A stretch of DNA of 6,399 nucleotides from Clostridia bacterium (GTDB lineage Bacteria; Bacillota; Clostridia; Oscillospirales; CAG-272): NCBI GenBank assembly GCA_017648425.1, contig JAGCJD010000060.1, positions 1 through 6,399 of the forward strand. The letters are read 5' to 3'. Positions 1 to 5,935 of this stretch are shown in pieces. Under the pieces are notes generated by a model that searched no databases, was not told the origin of the DNA, and saw only the letters and a program-made list of their open reading frames with translations. Every line of letters starts with the position of its first letter. Positions within the stretch are counted from its first letter, which is position 1. The position numbers were made by a program, and so were the translations under genes.

Positions 1-136
1 AACCGAATCTTGTTCCAAACACCGCATAGCTTGTGCCGTGATTCTTGGGAATAACGTAAACGTCAAGCCCGCTTGAATGCTTCTTGTAAAAGTATTTTTC
101 CGCTATCTTTTTATTTTCATAAACCTTAAAGCTCAT
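1..136 (-). CDS. yfmH: M16 family peptidase-like protein, YfmH-type (5' end only)
   Basis: The minus strand from ATG at 136-134 reads 45 codons without a stop and leaves the window. The segment ...SSGLDVYVIPKNHGTSYAVF... followed by GTRFG matches my memory of the start of the YmfH/YfmH branch of M16 (insulinase/pitrilysin-like) proteins: a conserved 'NGLDVYVLPK' strand, then 'YA.F.T.YGS'. The zinc-site region lies beyond the edge, so whether it is an active peptidase cannot be judged. In Firmicutes these proteins come as a tandem pair (YfmF-YfmH) linked to modification of elongation factor P in Bacillus. The start is supported by GAGGTG (complement of 142-147) five bases upstream and by the end of another minus-strand frame just before it. 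Seen: frame, motif, RBS. Recalled: family match. Not in the hydrogenase operon; it points the other way. Confidence 0.7.
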   Translation of the reverse strand, partial: MSFKVYENKKIAEKYFYKKHSSGLDVYVIPKNHGTSYAVFGTRFG

Positions 137-490
137 AGTTGCACCTCACATTTCCTCCTCATCGTCACCCTCTGTAAGAGTGCCCTTGAGGAAGTATACG
201 GTGTATCTACTTTCTATTCTCAGTTTGTTCTCAACCCCAAGGGTGATGTTTCTATAGCTGTATGCATGGGAACAGCATGCTATGTTAAGGGTAGCGGAGA
301 AATTCTTGACAAGATCACACAAATCCTTGGTTTGCCCTCAGGTTCTACTACACCTGACGGTAAGTATTCGCTTGAAGCAACAAGATGTATAGGTGCTTGC
401 GGACTTGCCCCCGTTCTTACGGTTAATAATGAGGTTTACGGTAAGCTCGGCGTTTCTGACGTTGAAGATATACTCGCAAAATATAAATAA
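77..490 (+). CDS. hydC: NADH-dependent hydrogenase subunit HydC (NuoE-like), N-terminally truncated
   Basis: NuoE/HydC carries one [2Fe-2S] cluster in a thioredoxin-like fold and passes electrons within the cytoplasmic HydABC complex. Recognisable NuoE sequence starts at about 185 with EEVYGVSTFYSQF, followed by the cluster ligands: Cys codons at 263-265 and 278-280 (CMGTAC, C-x4-C) and at 386-388 and 398-400 (CIGAC, C-x3-C). All four ligands are present and the C-terminus looks complete. The frame is open back to an ATG at 77, but residues 1-34 are not NuoE-like: they are the antisense of the yfmH start, no RBS precedes the ATG, and the normal helical N-terminal domain (about 65-70 residues) is missing. 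The 77 start is therefore an accident of the junction; the native start lies outside this window. The stop overlaps the next start by one base (TAATG), so translation is probably coupled. Confidence 0.85.
   Translation: MLLVKVFFRYLFIFINLKAHSCTSHFLLIVTLCKSALEEVYGVSTFYSQFVLNPKGDVSIAVCMGTACYVKGSGEILDKITQILGLPSGSTTPDGKYSLEATRCIGACGLAPVLTVNNEVYGKLGVSDVEDILAKYK
146..199 (-). pseudogene. C-terminal tail of the gene upstream of yfmH, probably YfmF-like (fragment)
   Basis: Read on the minus strand, codons from 199 down to the TGA at 148-146 give TVYFLKGTLTEGDDEEEM-stop (first T from codon 202-200). The acidic end with a stop 9 bases before the yfmH start is what the end of the first gene of a tandem yfmF-yfmH pair would look like, and 'TVYFLKG' resembles the C-terminal strand I recall in YfmF proteins (usually preceded by Asp). 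Above about position 204 the minus frame no longer looks like this family, because the sequence becomes nuoE on the plus strand. So only about 18 codons of a gene normally above 1 kb remain. The short length makes the family call tentative; the tandem arrangement is the stronger argument. Confidence 0.45.
185..204. other. Chimeric junction between yfmF-like and hydC/nuoE sequence
   Basis: Left of this stretch the sequence makes sense only on the minus strand (a YfmF-like tail followed by a YfmH start). Right of it, it makes sense only on the plus strand (NuoE from about 'EEVYGV' onward). The bases in between code acceptably in both: LEEVYG on plus and TVYFLK on minus. That fits a stretch of roughly 20 bases shared in inverted orientation by the two genes, where they have been joined. 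Both genes are truncated at this same point. An assembly join on a short shared k-mer is the simplest explanation; a real inversion or deletion would cost the cell both genes and the operon promoter. Confidence 0.65.
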
Positions 491-1026
491 TGAAAGAACT
501 CTCACTCAATATTCTTGATGTTGCCAAGAACTCAGTTTCAGCAGGTGCGAATATCATTGATATATCGCTTGTTGTTGATGAGAGCGGATATTTGACATTG
601 ACTATAAAAGACGATGGCTGTGGAATGTCGCAGCAAACCGTTAGTAATGTCACCAATCCGTTTTATACGACACGCACTACGCGTAAGGTAGGAATGGGAC
701 TACCCCTTCTCAAACTTGCGGCAGAGCAAACGGGTGGGTATTTGAGCTTGGAATCCTCTCAGGACATGGCGGATCACGGCACAATGGTAAAGGCGGTATT
801 CAATACTAACAGCATAGATTTTATGCCAGTTGGCGATATTATCTCTACCATATGCGTTTTGATTTCCGGAAGCCCTGAAATTGATTTTAAGTTTTATGAC
901 AAATCGGATACACATTGTGTAAGTCTTGATACCCGAGAGCTTAGAGCGGCGCTTGGAAATGAGGTTTCGCTTGCCGAGCCTGAGGTCGGAATGTGGATAT
1001 CGGAATATCTGAGAGAGCAATATTAA
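490..1026 (+). CDS. GHKL-family ATP-binding protein in the hydrogenase operon
   Basis: This 178-residue protein is a stand-alone histidine-kinase/anti-sigma-type ATPase domain. The Bergerat-fold boxes are in order: N box LNILDVAKNSVSAGA (Asn14, the Mg-ATP contact position), G1 box DDGCGM (Asp42), F-like box NPFYTTR (56-62), G2 box GMGLPLLK (68-75), and a G-T pair in 'HGTMV'. It has no HisKA phospho-acceptor helix, no PAS or other sensor domain and no membrane segment. About 65 C-terminal residues (from about 112) form an unassigned extra domain with one cysteine. It sits between hydC and the small ferredoxin-like gene, starts in the hydC stop codon and has no good RBS of its own, so it depends on coupling. 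ATPases of this kind are, to my knowledge, often found in clostridial hydrogenase operons, and a regulatory role is usually assumed. A function as kinase or anti-sigma factor is inference. Confidence 0.8.
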   Translation: MKELSLNILDVAKNSVSAGANIIDISLVVDESGYLTLTIKDDGCGMSQQTVSNVTNPFYTTRTTRKVGMGLPLLKLAAEQTGGYLSLESSQDMADHGTMVKAVFNTNSIDFMPVGDIISTICVLISGSPEIDFKFYDKSDTHCVSLDTRELRAALGNEVSLAEPEVGMWISEYLREQY

Positions 1027-1064
1027 AGTAGTTAAATATTTATTAATATAACGGAGGAATTATT

Positions 1065-1436
1065 ATGAAAACTTTGGCTGAACTTGCTGCTATCAGAGAA
1101 AAGATGCAGAACAAGGTTGTCATTCGTGAGGGATCTGCAAGCACGAGAGTAGTAGTCGGAATGGCTACTTGCGGAATTGCTGCAGGCGCTCGTCCTGTTC
1201 TCAATGCTTTTGTTGAGGGCGTTGTAAGCGCAAATCTTTCGGACAAGATCACGGTAACCCAGACGGGCTGTATCGGAATTTGTCAGTATGAGCCTGTTGT
1301 TGAGATTTATGAGGAAGGTAAGGAAAAGGTTACCTATGTAAAGCTTGACGCAGCTAAGGCTGCTGAGATTGTTGAAAAGCATCTCAAGGGCGGAAAAGTT
1401 GTTGAAGAATACACCATTGGTGCATATAATAACTGA
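1065..1436 (+). CDS. Small (2Fe-2S) ferredoxin-like, thioredoxin-fold protein
   Basis: A 123-residue cytoplasmic protein related to the [2Fe-2S] domain of NuoE and to the N-terminus of HydB. The core motif GMATCGIAAGARPVL (32-46) is followed by TQTGCIGICQYEPVVEI (65-81), then a short strand/helix end (VTYVKLDAAKAAEIVEKHL). Cysteines are Cys36, Cys69 and Cys73. The first cysteine of the usual C-x4-C pair is replaced by Val31, so only three of the four standard ligands are present. Proteins of this type are a regular member of hydC-ATPase-X-hydB-hydA operons. It could be a loosely bound electron carrier or an assembly/structural partner. An excellent RBS (GGAGGA, 1053-1058, six bases before ATG) fixes the start. 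The 38-base gap after the ATPase gene is AT-rich with no convincing promoter, so it is read in the same operon; hydB follows after 26 bases. Confidence 0.8.
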   Translation: MKTLAELAAIREKMQNKVVIREGSASTRVVVGMATCGIAAGARPVLNAFVEGVVSANLSDKITVTQTGCIGICQYEPVVEIYEEGKEKVTYVKLDAAKAAEIVEKHLKGGKVVEEYTIGAYNN

Positions 1437-1462
1437 TTTTAACAAACGAAAGGATAAGAAAA

Positions 1463-3259
1463 ATGATTAGAACACACGTTTTGGTATGTGGCGGTACAGG
1501 CTGTACATCATCCGGAAGCGTTAAAATTCAGGATGCACTTAATGCCGAGATCGCTGCTCGTGGACTTGCGGAGGAAGTAAAGGTTGTCGGAACAGGTTGT
1601 TTCGGTCTTTGCGCTCTCGGTCCGATTATGATAGTTTACCCTGAGGGAACATTTTACAGCTGCGTAACTGTTGACGATGTGCCTGAAATAGTTGAGGAGC
1701 ATTTCCTCAAAGGACGCCCTGTTGAAAGACTTGTATATCATGAAACCAAGTCTGAGGATACAAAGCACGCAATGTCGCTTTCCGAGACCTCCTTCTACAA
1801 AAAGCAGAAGAGAGTTGCTCTCCGCAACTGTGGTGTTATCAACCCCGAAAACATTGATGAGTACATAGCTATGGACGGTTATCAGGCTCTTGGTAAGGTT
1901 CTTACCGAAATGACACCTGATGATGTTATCCAGACTATTCTTGATTCCGGACTTCGCGGACGCGGAGGCGGCGGATTCCCCACAGGACTTAAGTGGAAGT
2001 TTGCTTCCGGTAACAGAGGAAATGTAAAGAAGTATGTTGCATGTAACGCTGACGAGGGTGACCCCGGAGCATTCATGGACCGTTCTATTCTTGAGGGTGA
2101 CCCCCATGCAGTTCTCGAGGCTATGGCGATAGCAGGATATGCTATCGGCGCTGACGAAGGATTTATATATGTTCGTGCAGAGTACCCCATAGCAGTTCAC
2201 AGACTTGAGGTTGCTATCAAGCAGGCTCGTGAATACGGCTTGCTTGGAAAGGATATATTCGGAACAGGCTTCAACTTTGATATTGAGCTTCGTTTCGGTG
2301 CAGGTGCATTCGTATGTGGTGAGGAAACAGCTCTTATGACCTCTATCGAAGGTAACAGAGGTGAGCCTCGTCCCCGTCCTCCTTTCCCCGCGGTAAAGGG
2401 ACTTTTCGGACAGCCTACCGTTCTTAACAATGTTGAAACATACGCAAATATTACACATATCATTCTTAACGGCGTAGATTGGTTCAAGTCTATGGGTACT
2501 GAAAAATCCAAGGGAACAAAGGTATTTGCTCTCGGTGGAAAGATCACCAACACAGGACTTGTTGAGGTTCCTATGGGAACAACTCTTCGCGAGGTCGTTG
2601 AGGAGATCGGTGGCGGTATTCCTAACGGAAAGAAGTTCAAGGCTGCACAGACCGGTGGTCCTTCCGGCGGATGTATCCCCGCATCTCTTATCGATACTCC
2701 CATTGACTACGACAACCTTTTGGCAATCGGCTCTATGATGGGATCCGGTGGACTTATAGTAATGGACGAGGATACATGTATGGTTGACCTTGCACGCTTC
2801 TTCCTTGACTTTACTGTTGACGAGTCCTGCGGAAAGTGTACACCTTGCCGTGTAGGAACAAAGAGACTTCTTGAGATACTTGACAAGATAATTGCAGGTA
2901 ATGGCGAAATGGAAGATCTCGACAGACTTGAGGAGCTCTCCAACTACATTAAGAGCGCATCTCTCTGTGGTCTTGGACAGACAGCGCCTAACCCTGTTCT
3001 CTCAACTCTTCGTTACTTCAGAGATGAATATATAACTCACATAGTTGACAAGAAGTGTCCTGCGGGCGTATGTAAGAGCCTTCTTCAGTACAAGATCGAT
3101 CCTGTTAAGTGTAAGGGCTGTACTCTCTGTGCAAGAAAATGTCCTGTTAACGCTATTTCGGGAACTGTTAAGCAGCCCCATGTTATTGACACATCTAAGT
3201 GTATCAAGTGCGGCGCTTGCTTGGACGGATGTAAGTTTGATGCAATTTATAAGGAATAA
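1463..3259 (+). CDS. hydB: NADH-dependent [FeFe] hydrogenase flavin subunit HydB (NuoF-like)
   Basis: HydB (598 residues, normal for the family) oxidises NADH or reduces NAD at an FMN and is the likely bifurcation site of the HydABC complex. Domains in order: N-terminal [2Fe-2S] thioredoxin fold with Cys9, Cys14, Cys46 and Cys50; NuoF Rossmann core with the glycine-rich loop GLRGRGGGGFPTG (163-175), the acidic NADH/FMN motif NADEGDPGAF (195-204) and CGEETAL (from 285); an SLBB domain at about 358-385; the NuoF [4Fe-4S] site ESCGKCTPC with Cys456, Cys459, Cys462 and Cys502; and a C-terminal two-cluster ferredoxin with Cys550/553/556/560 and Cys580/583/586/590. An extra pair, Cys532 and Cys537 (CPAGVC), precedes that ferredoxin. 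All expected ligands are present. The start is set by AAAGGA at 1449-1454, eight bases before ATG. It lies 26 bases after the small ferredoxin-like gene and 18 before hydA, in one operon. Confidence 0.96.
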   Translation: MIRTHVLVCGGTGCTSSGSVKIQDALNAEIAARGLAEEVKVVGTGCFGLCALGPIMIVYPEGTFYSCVTVDDVPEIVEEHFLKGRPVERLVYHETKSEDTKHAMSLSETSFYKKQKRVALRNCGVINPENIDEYIAMDGYQALGKVLTEMTPDDVIQTILDSGLRGRGGGGFPTGLKWKFASGNRGNVKKYVACNADEGDPGAFMDRSILEGDPHAVLEAMAIAGYAIGADEGFIYVRAEYPIAVHRLEVAIKQAREYGLLGKDIFGTGFNFDIELRFGAGAFVCGEETALMTSIEGNRGEPRPRPPFPAVKGLFGQPTVLNNVETYANITHIILNGVDWFKSMGTEKSKGTKVFALGGKITNTGLVEVPMGTTLREVVEEIGGGIPNGKKFKAAQTGGPSGGCIPASLIDTPIDYDNLLAIGSMMGSGGLIVMDEDTCMVDLARFFLDFTVDESCGKCTPCRVGTKRLLEILDKIIAGNGEMEDLDRLEELSNYIKSASLCGLGQTAPNPVLSTLRYFRDEYITHIVDKKCPAGVCKSLLQYKIDPVKCKGCTLCARKCPVNAISGTVKQPHVIDTSKCIKCGACLDGCKFDAIYKE

Positions 3260-3277
3260 GAAAGGAGAACTGAGGAT

Positions 3278-5020
3278 ATGGAAACAATTAGCATAAAAAT
3301 TAACGGCGTACAGTATGATGTGCCGAAGGGATCCACGGTTCTTGAAGCAGCAAGAGCTGCTAACATAGACATTCCCACGCTTTGTTACCTTAAAGATATC
3401 AACGAGATAGGCGCTTGCCGCCTCTGCCTTGTTGAGGTATCCGAGGGCGGAAAGCCCTTCCGTATGGTTACGGCGTGCGTTTATCCCGTAACAGAAGGTA
3501 TGGAGGTTCTTACCAACACACCTAAGATAAACAAATCAAGAAAGACAAACCTTGAACTTTTGCTTTCCAATCACGACCGCAAGTGCTTGTCATGTGTTCG
3601 CAGCACGACCTGTGAGCTCCAGACACTTTGCCTTGAATACGGCGTTGACGAAACAAAATTCGAGGGAGTTAAAAACCACTACGAAATAGACAAGTCCACT
3701 CCCATTATCCGTGATAACAACAAGTGTATTCTTTGCCGCCGCTGTGTTGCCGCTTGTAAGTCAGTACAGGGAATTGGTGTTATCGGAGCAAATGACAGAG
3801 GATTTGACACACACATCGCTTCTGCGTTCGAGACAACTCTTGGAGAGACCTCTTGTGTAAACTGTGGTCAGTGTATAGTTGCTTGTCCTGTTGGTGCTCT
3901 TTATGAAAGAGATGATACTGACGAGATCAGAGATGCTATCGCAGATCCTACAAAGCATGTTCTTATATGCACAGCACCCTCTGTTCGCGCACAGATCGGC
4001 GAGTGCTTCGGCTATGAGCCCGGCACCGACGTTGAGGGTAAGATGGTTGCCGCTATTAAGCGTCTTGGCTTTGACGGCGTATATGACATGAACCTTACGG
4101 CAGACCTTACCATTATGGAAGAAGCTACCGAGTTCCTCGGAAGAGTTAAGAACGGCGGAGTACTTCCTATGATAACATCTTGCTCGCCCGGTTGGATCAA
4201 GTACTGTGAGCACTACTATCCTGAATTCACAGAAAATCTTTCAACATGTAAGTCTCCTCAGCAGATGTTCGGTGCAGTAGCAAAGACCTACTACGCTGAA
4301 AAGATGGGCTGGAAGCCTGAGGATATATTCTTCGTTTCTGCAATTCCTTGTACAGCAAAGAAGTTTGAGGTCGGCAGACCTGGACAGTCCGCAGCAGGTG
4401 TTCCTGATGTTGATGTTGCTGTTACAACTCGTGAGCTTGGAAGAATGATCCAAAAGGCAGGAATTGATTTCAGAGCTCTTGAGGACGCAAAGTTTGACGA
4501 ACCCTTTGGAATTGGTTCTGGCGCGGGCGCAATATTCGGTGCTACCGGCGGTGTTATGGAGGCAGCTCTCCGTACAGCGGCCGAGGTTATCGAGGGTAAG
4601 CCTCTTGAAAAACTCGAATTCAATGAAGTTCGTGGTGTAGAAGGTGTTAAGACAGCTACCTATAAGCTTGGCGATGTAACTCTCAATGTTGCAGTTGCTT
4701 CGGGCACTGCAAATGCAAAGAAGGTTCTTGAGGCAGTTAAGGCAGGAGAAATGGATGTTCAGTTCATTGAGATCATGGCATGTCCCGGCGGTTGCGTAAA
4801 CGGCGGTGGACAACCTATCCAGCCTGCAGTTGTTAAGATGACTAAGGATCTTAGAAAGATAAGAGCAGCTGTTCTTTATAACGATGACGCAACTAGCGAT
4901 CTGAGAAAATCTCATGATAACCTTGCAGTTAAGAAGCTCTATGATGAATACTTCGGCGAGCCTAACAGCCACAAGGCACACGAGATACTTCATACGCACT
5001 ATATTAAGCGCGGTCTTTAA
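3278..5020 (+). CDS. hydA: [FeFe] hydrogenase catalytic subunit HydA (NADH/ferredoxin-linked type)
   Basis: HydA (580 residues) reduces protons to H2, or oxidises H2, at the H-cluster, fed by a chain of Fe-S clusters. N-terminal [2Fe-2S] domain: Cys36, Cys47, Cys50, Cys67. His-ligated [4Fe-4S]: His99, Cys103, Cys106, Cys112 (H-x3-C-x2-C-x5-C). Two-cluster ferredoxin: Cys150/153/156/160 and Cys193/196/199/203. H-cluster domain: L1 TSCSPGW (300-306), L2 AIPCTAKKFE (Cys358), L3 IEIMACPGGCVNGGGQP (Cys502, Cys506). This is the 'M3'-type architecture; it lacks the extra C-terminal [2Fe-2S] domain seen in Thermotoga HydA and ends in the usual AHEILHTHY helix. Odd points: L1 has Cys-Ser where the textbook motif has Cys-Cys, and L2 has Ile356 where Met is typical. 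Start chosen by AAAGGAG (3261-3267), ten bases upstream. Last gene of the operon; a strong terminator follows 11 bases after the stop. Confidence 0.96.
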   Translation: METISIKINGVQYDVPKGSTVLEAARAANIDIPTLCYLKDINEIGACRLCLVEVSEGGKPFRMVTACVYPVTEGMEVLTNTPKINKSRKTNLELLLSNHDRKCLSCVRSTTCELQTLCLEYGVDETKFEGVKNHYEIDKSTPIIRDNNKCILCRRCVAACKSVQGIGVIGANDRGFDTHIASAFETTLGETSCVNCGQCIVACPVGALYERDDTDEIRDAIADPTKHVLICTAPSVRAQIGECFGYEPGTDVEGKMVAAIKRLGFDGVYDMNLTADLTIMEEATEFLGRVKNGGVLPMITSCSPGWIKYCEHYYPEFTENLSTCKSPQQMFGAVAKTYYAEKMGWKPEDIFFVSAIPCTAKKFEVGRPGQSAAGVPDVDVAVTTRELGRMIQKAGIDFRALEDAKFDEPFGIGSGAGAIFGATGGVMEAALRTAAEVIEGKPLEKLEFNEVRGVEGVKTATYKLGDVTLNVAVASGTANAKKVLEAVKAGEMDVQFIEIMACPGGCVNGGGQPIQPAVVKMTKDLRKIRAAVLYNDDATSDLRKSHDNLAVKKLYDEYFGEPNSHKAHEILHTHYIKRGL

Positions 5021-5031
5021 TTAAAAGCATT

Positions 5032-5072
5032 TGTCCGAGCGCTCCTTGTGAGCGCTCGGACATTGTTTGTTT
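5032..5072 (+). terminator. Rho-independent terminator of the hydrogenase operon
   Basis: A perfect 13-bp inverted repeat, TGTCCGAGCGCTC (5032-5044) and GAGCGCTCGGACA (5050-5062), encloses the 5-base loop CTTGT. It is followed by the T-rich tail TTGTTTGTTT (5063-5072). It starts 11 bases after the hydA stop and lies just before an independent promoter, so it ends the hyd transcript. Confidence 0.95.
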
Positions 5073-5094
5073 ACAGAATTATTTTAAAAAATAA

Positions 5095-5123
5095 TTGACA
5101 ACAAAGAAACGATATGCTATAAT
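5095..5123 (+). promoter_or_regulatory. Consensus sigma-A promoter for the two-TM protein gene
   Basis: TTGACA at 5095-5100 and TATAAT at 5118-5123 are both perfect consensus, separated by the ideal 17 bases. TG at 5115-5116 adds an extended -10 (TGNTATAAT). Transcription should start near 5130, giving a leader of about 28 bases. No operator repeat is evident, which suggests strong, constitutive transcription. Confidence 0.92.
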
Positions 5124-5157
5124 GATATAGATAATTATTTTGACGAGAGGTTTATAT

Positions 5158-5817
5158 ATGGATCGAAAAAAATTTGATTTGATACTTAAAATAGCTTGTG
5201 TATGCTTTGCTGTTATTGCAGTCGTTTTGTTCGTGTTCGGAATAGTATATGACGGAGATCATTTGCTTACAAAGATCCTTATGATAGTAGTTGCTTTGCT
5301 TAGCCTTGCTCTTGCGGGTGAGCTTGCATATCTTGTTTGGTTTTCGGATAAGGGCGATGCTCCTAACTATTTCTTGTATGATAGCAATACAAAGAAAAAT
5401 GTTTCCGTGGACAAGCTTACTTTTGGTATTGTAAGCAAGAGAATGGACAGATATTTTGCAAATTATGCACCCTCTGAGGGAAAGCTTTGGACTGATGGAG
5501 TTCTTGACACTCCCGATATTAACATGGAAGAGGCATTCAAGCCGTTGATTGCTTACAAATTGCTTTTCGATCTTGCAGACAGAGATATGGAAAAGGGTTG
5601 GAAGTGCTTTGAAATGGCGTCCTACCAGACTGTTGACTTTATTTGTTCTGCAATAGAAATGAATGGGGAAGCAGAGGTTGCCGGAAATATAAGAAAAATG
5701 AAGCAGGTTCAGCCTTTCCAGATAAGATACATAAGAGATTATCTTGTCAGCAATAAGGATTATTTGCAGACAAAGATGATGATGTATGTTCGCGACAACA
5801 TAGAAAAATTTCAATAA
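5158..5817 (+). CDS. Hypothetical membrane protein with two N-terminal TM segments
   Basis: I do not recognise this family. From ATG 5158 it is 219 residues. A short basic N-terminus (MDRKKFD) is followed by two hydrophobic segments, about residues 9-29 (ILKIACVCFAVIAVVLFVF) and about 37-58, joined by a short acidic loop (YDGDH). The remaining ~160 residues are soluble, charged and apparently helical, with no catalytic motif, Cys pair or repeat that I can name. By the positive-inside rule the N-terminus and the large C-terminal domain are probably both cytoplasmic, so it is a hairpin-anchored protein. An upstream TTG (5140) would extend it by six residues, but GAGAGG at 5145-5150 sits seven bases before ATG 5158 and inside that extension, so 5158 is the better start. 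It is monocistronic: own consensus promoter before it and a strong terminator after it. Confidence 0.8.
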   Translation: MDRKKFDLILKIACVCFAVIAVVLFVFGIVYDGDHLLTKILMIVVALLSLALAGELAYLVWFSDKGDAPNYFLYDSNTKKNVSVDKLTFGIVSKRMDRYFANYAPSEGKLWTDGVLDTPDINMEEAFKPLIAYKLLFDLADRDMEKGWKCFEMASYQTVDFICSAIEMNGEAEVAGNIRKMKQVQPFQIRYIRDYLVSNKDYLQTKMMMYVRDNIEKFQ

Positions 5818-5830
5818 ACTTGTATAAAAT

Positions 5831-5876
5831 AAACAATTACCGTGCAGATTTTTCTGCACGGTAATTGTTTGTTTGT
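5831..5876 (+). terminator. Rho-independent terminator after the two-TM protein gene
   Basis: A perfect 18-bp inverted repeat (arms 5831-5848 and 5853-5870, core CCGTGCAGA/TCTGCACGG) has a TTTT loop and the tail ATTGTTTGTTTGT running out of the right arm. It begins 13 bases after the stop codon. The left arm starts with AAACAATT, so it could in principle also work on the minus strand, but no minus-strand gene lies to its right. Confidence 0.93.
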
Positions 5877-5878
5877 AC

Positions 5879-5907
5879 TTGCAAATAAGATATAATTATG
5901 TTATAAT
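5879..5907 (+). promoter_or_regulatory. Promoter for the HprK-like gene
   Basis: TATAAT at 5902-5907 is perfect consensus with an extended TG at 5899-5900. The -35 TTGCAA (5879-5884) matches TTGACA at four of six positions, with 17-base spacing. Transcription should start near 5914. A second TATAAT at 5891-5896 has no plausible -35. The promoter begins immediately after the preceding terminator. Confidence 0.75.
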
Positions 5908-5935
5908 AAAATGAATATGTGTATTTGGAGGAAAG

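Noticed and set aside
77..178. ATG at 77 as the real N-terminus of HydC
   Set aside because: Residues 1-34 do not resemble NuoE, no RBS precedes the ATG, and the same bases encode a good YfmH start and RBS on the minus strand.
1027..1064. Internal promoter before the small ferredoxin-like gene
   Set aside because: The gap is AT-rich, but I see no -35/-10 pair at proper spacing; only the RBS is convincing.
1508..2458. Long minus-strand open frame (316 codons) opposite hydB
   Set aside because: It lies antisense to highly conserved hydB motifs, its translation is rich in Cys/Ser/Asn with no domain, and it has no RBS; it is a by-product of codon bias in hydB.
4241..4999. Long minus-strand open frame (252 codons) opposite hydA
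   Set aside because: Antisense to the H-cluster domain of hydA with low-complexity Cys/Asn/Ser content and no RBS; a shadow frame.
5140..5157. TTG start at 5140 for the two-TM protein
   Set aside because: The only good Shine-Dalgarno (5145-5150) lies inside this extension and is correctly spaced for ATG 5158.
5152..5859. Minus-strand open frame opposite the two-TM protein gene
   Set aside because: It reads through the terminator hairpin, has no RBS or domain, and the plus strand has promoter, RBS and terminator in register.
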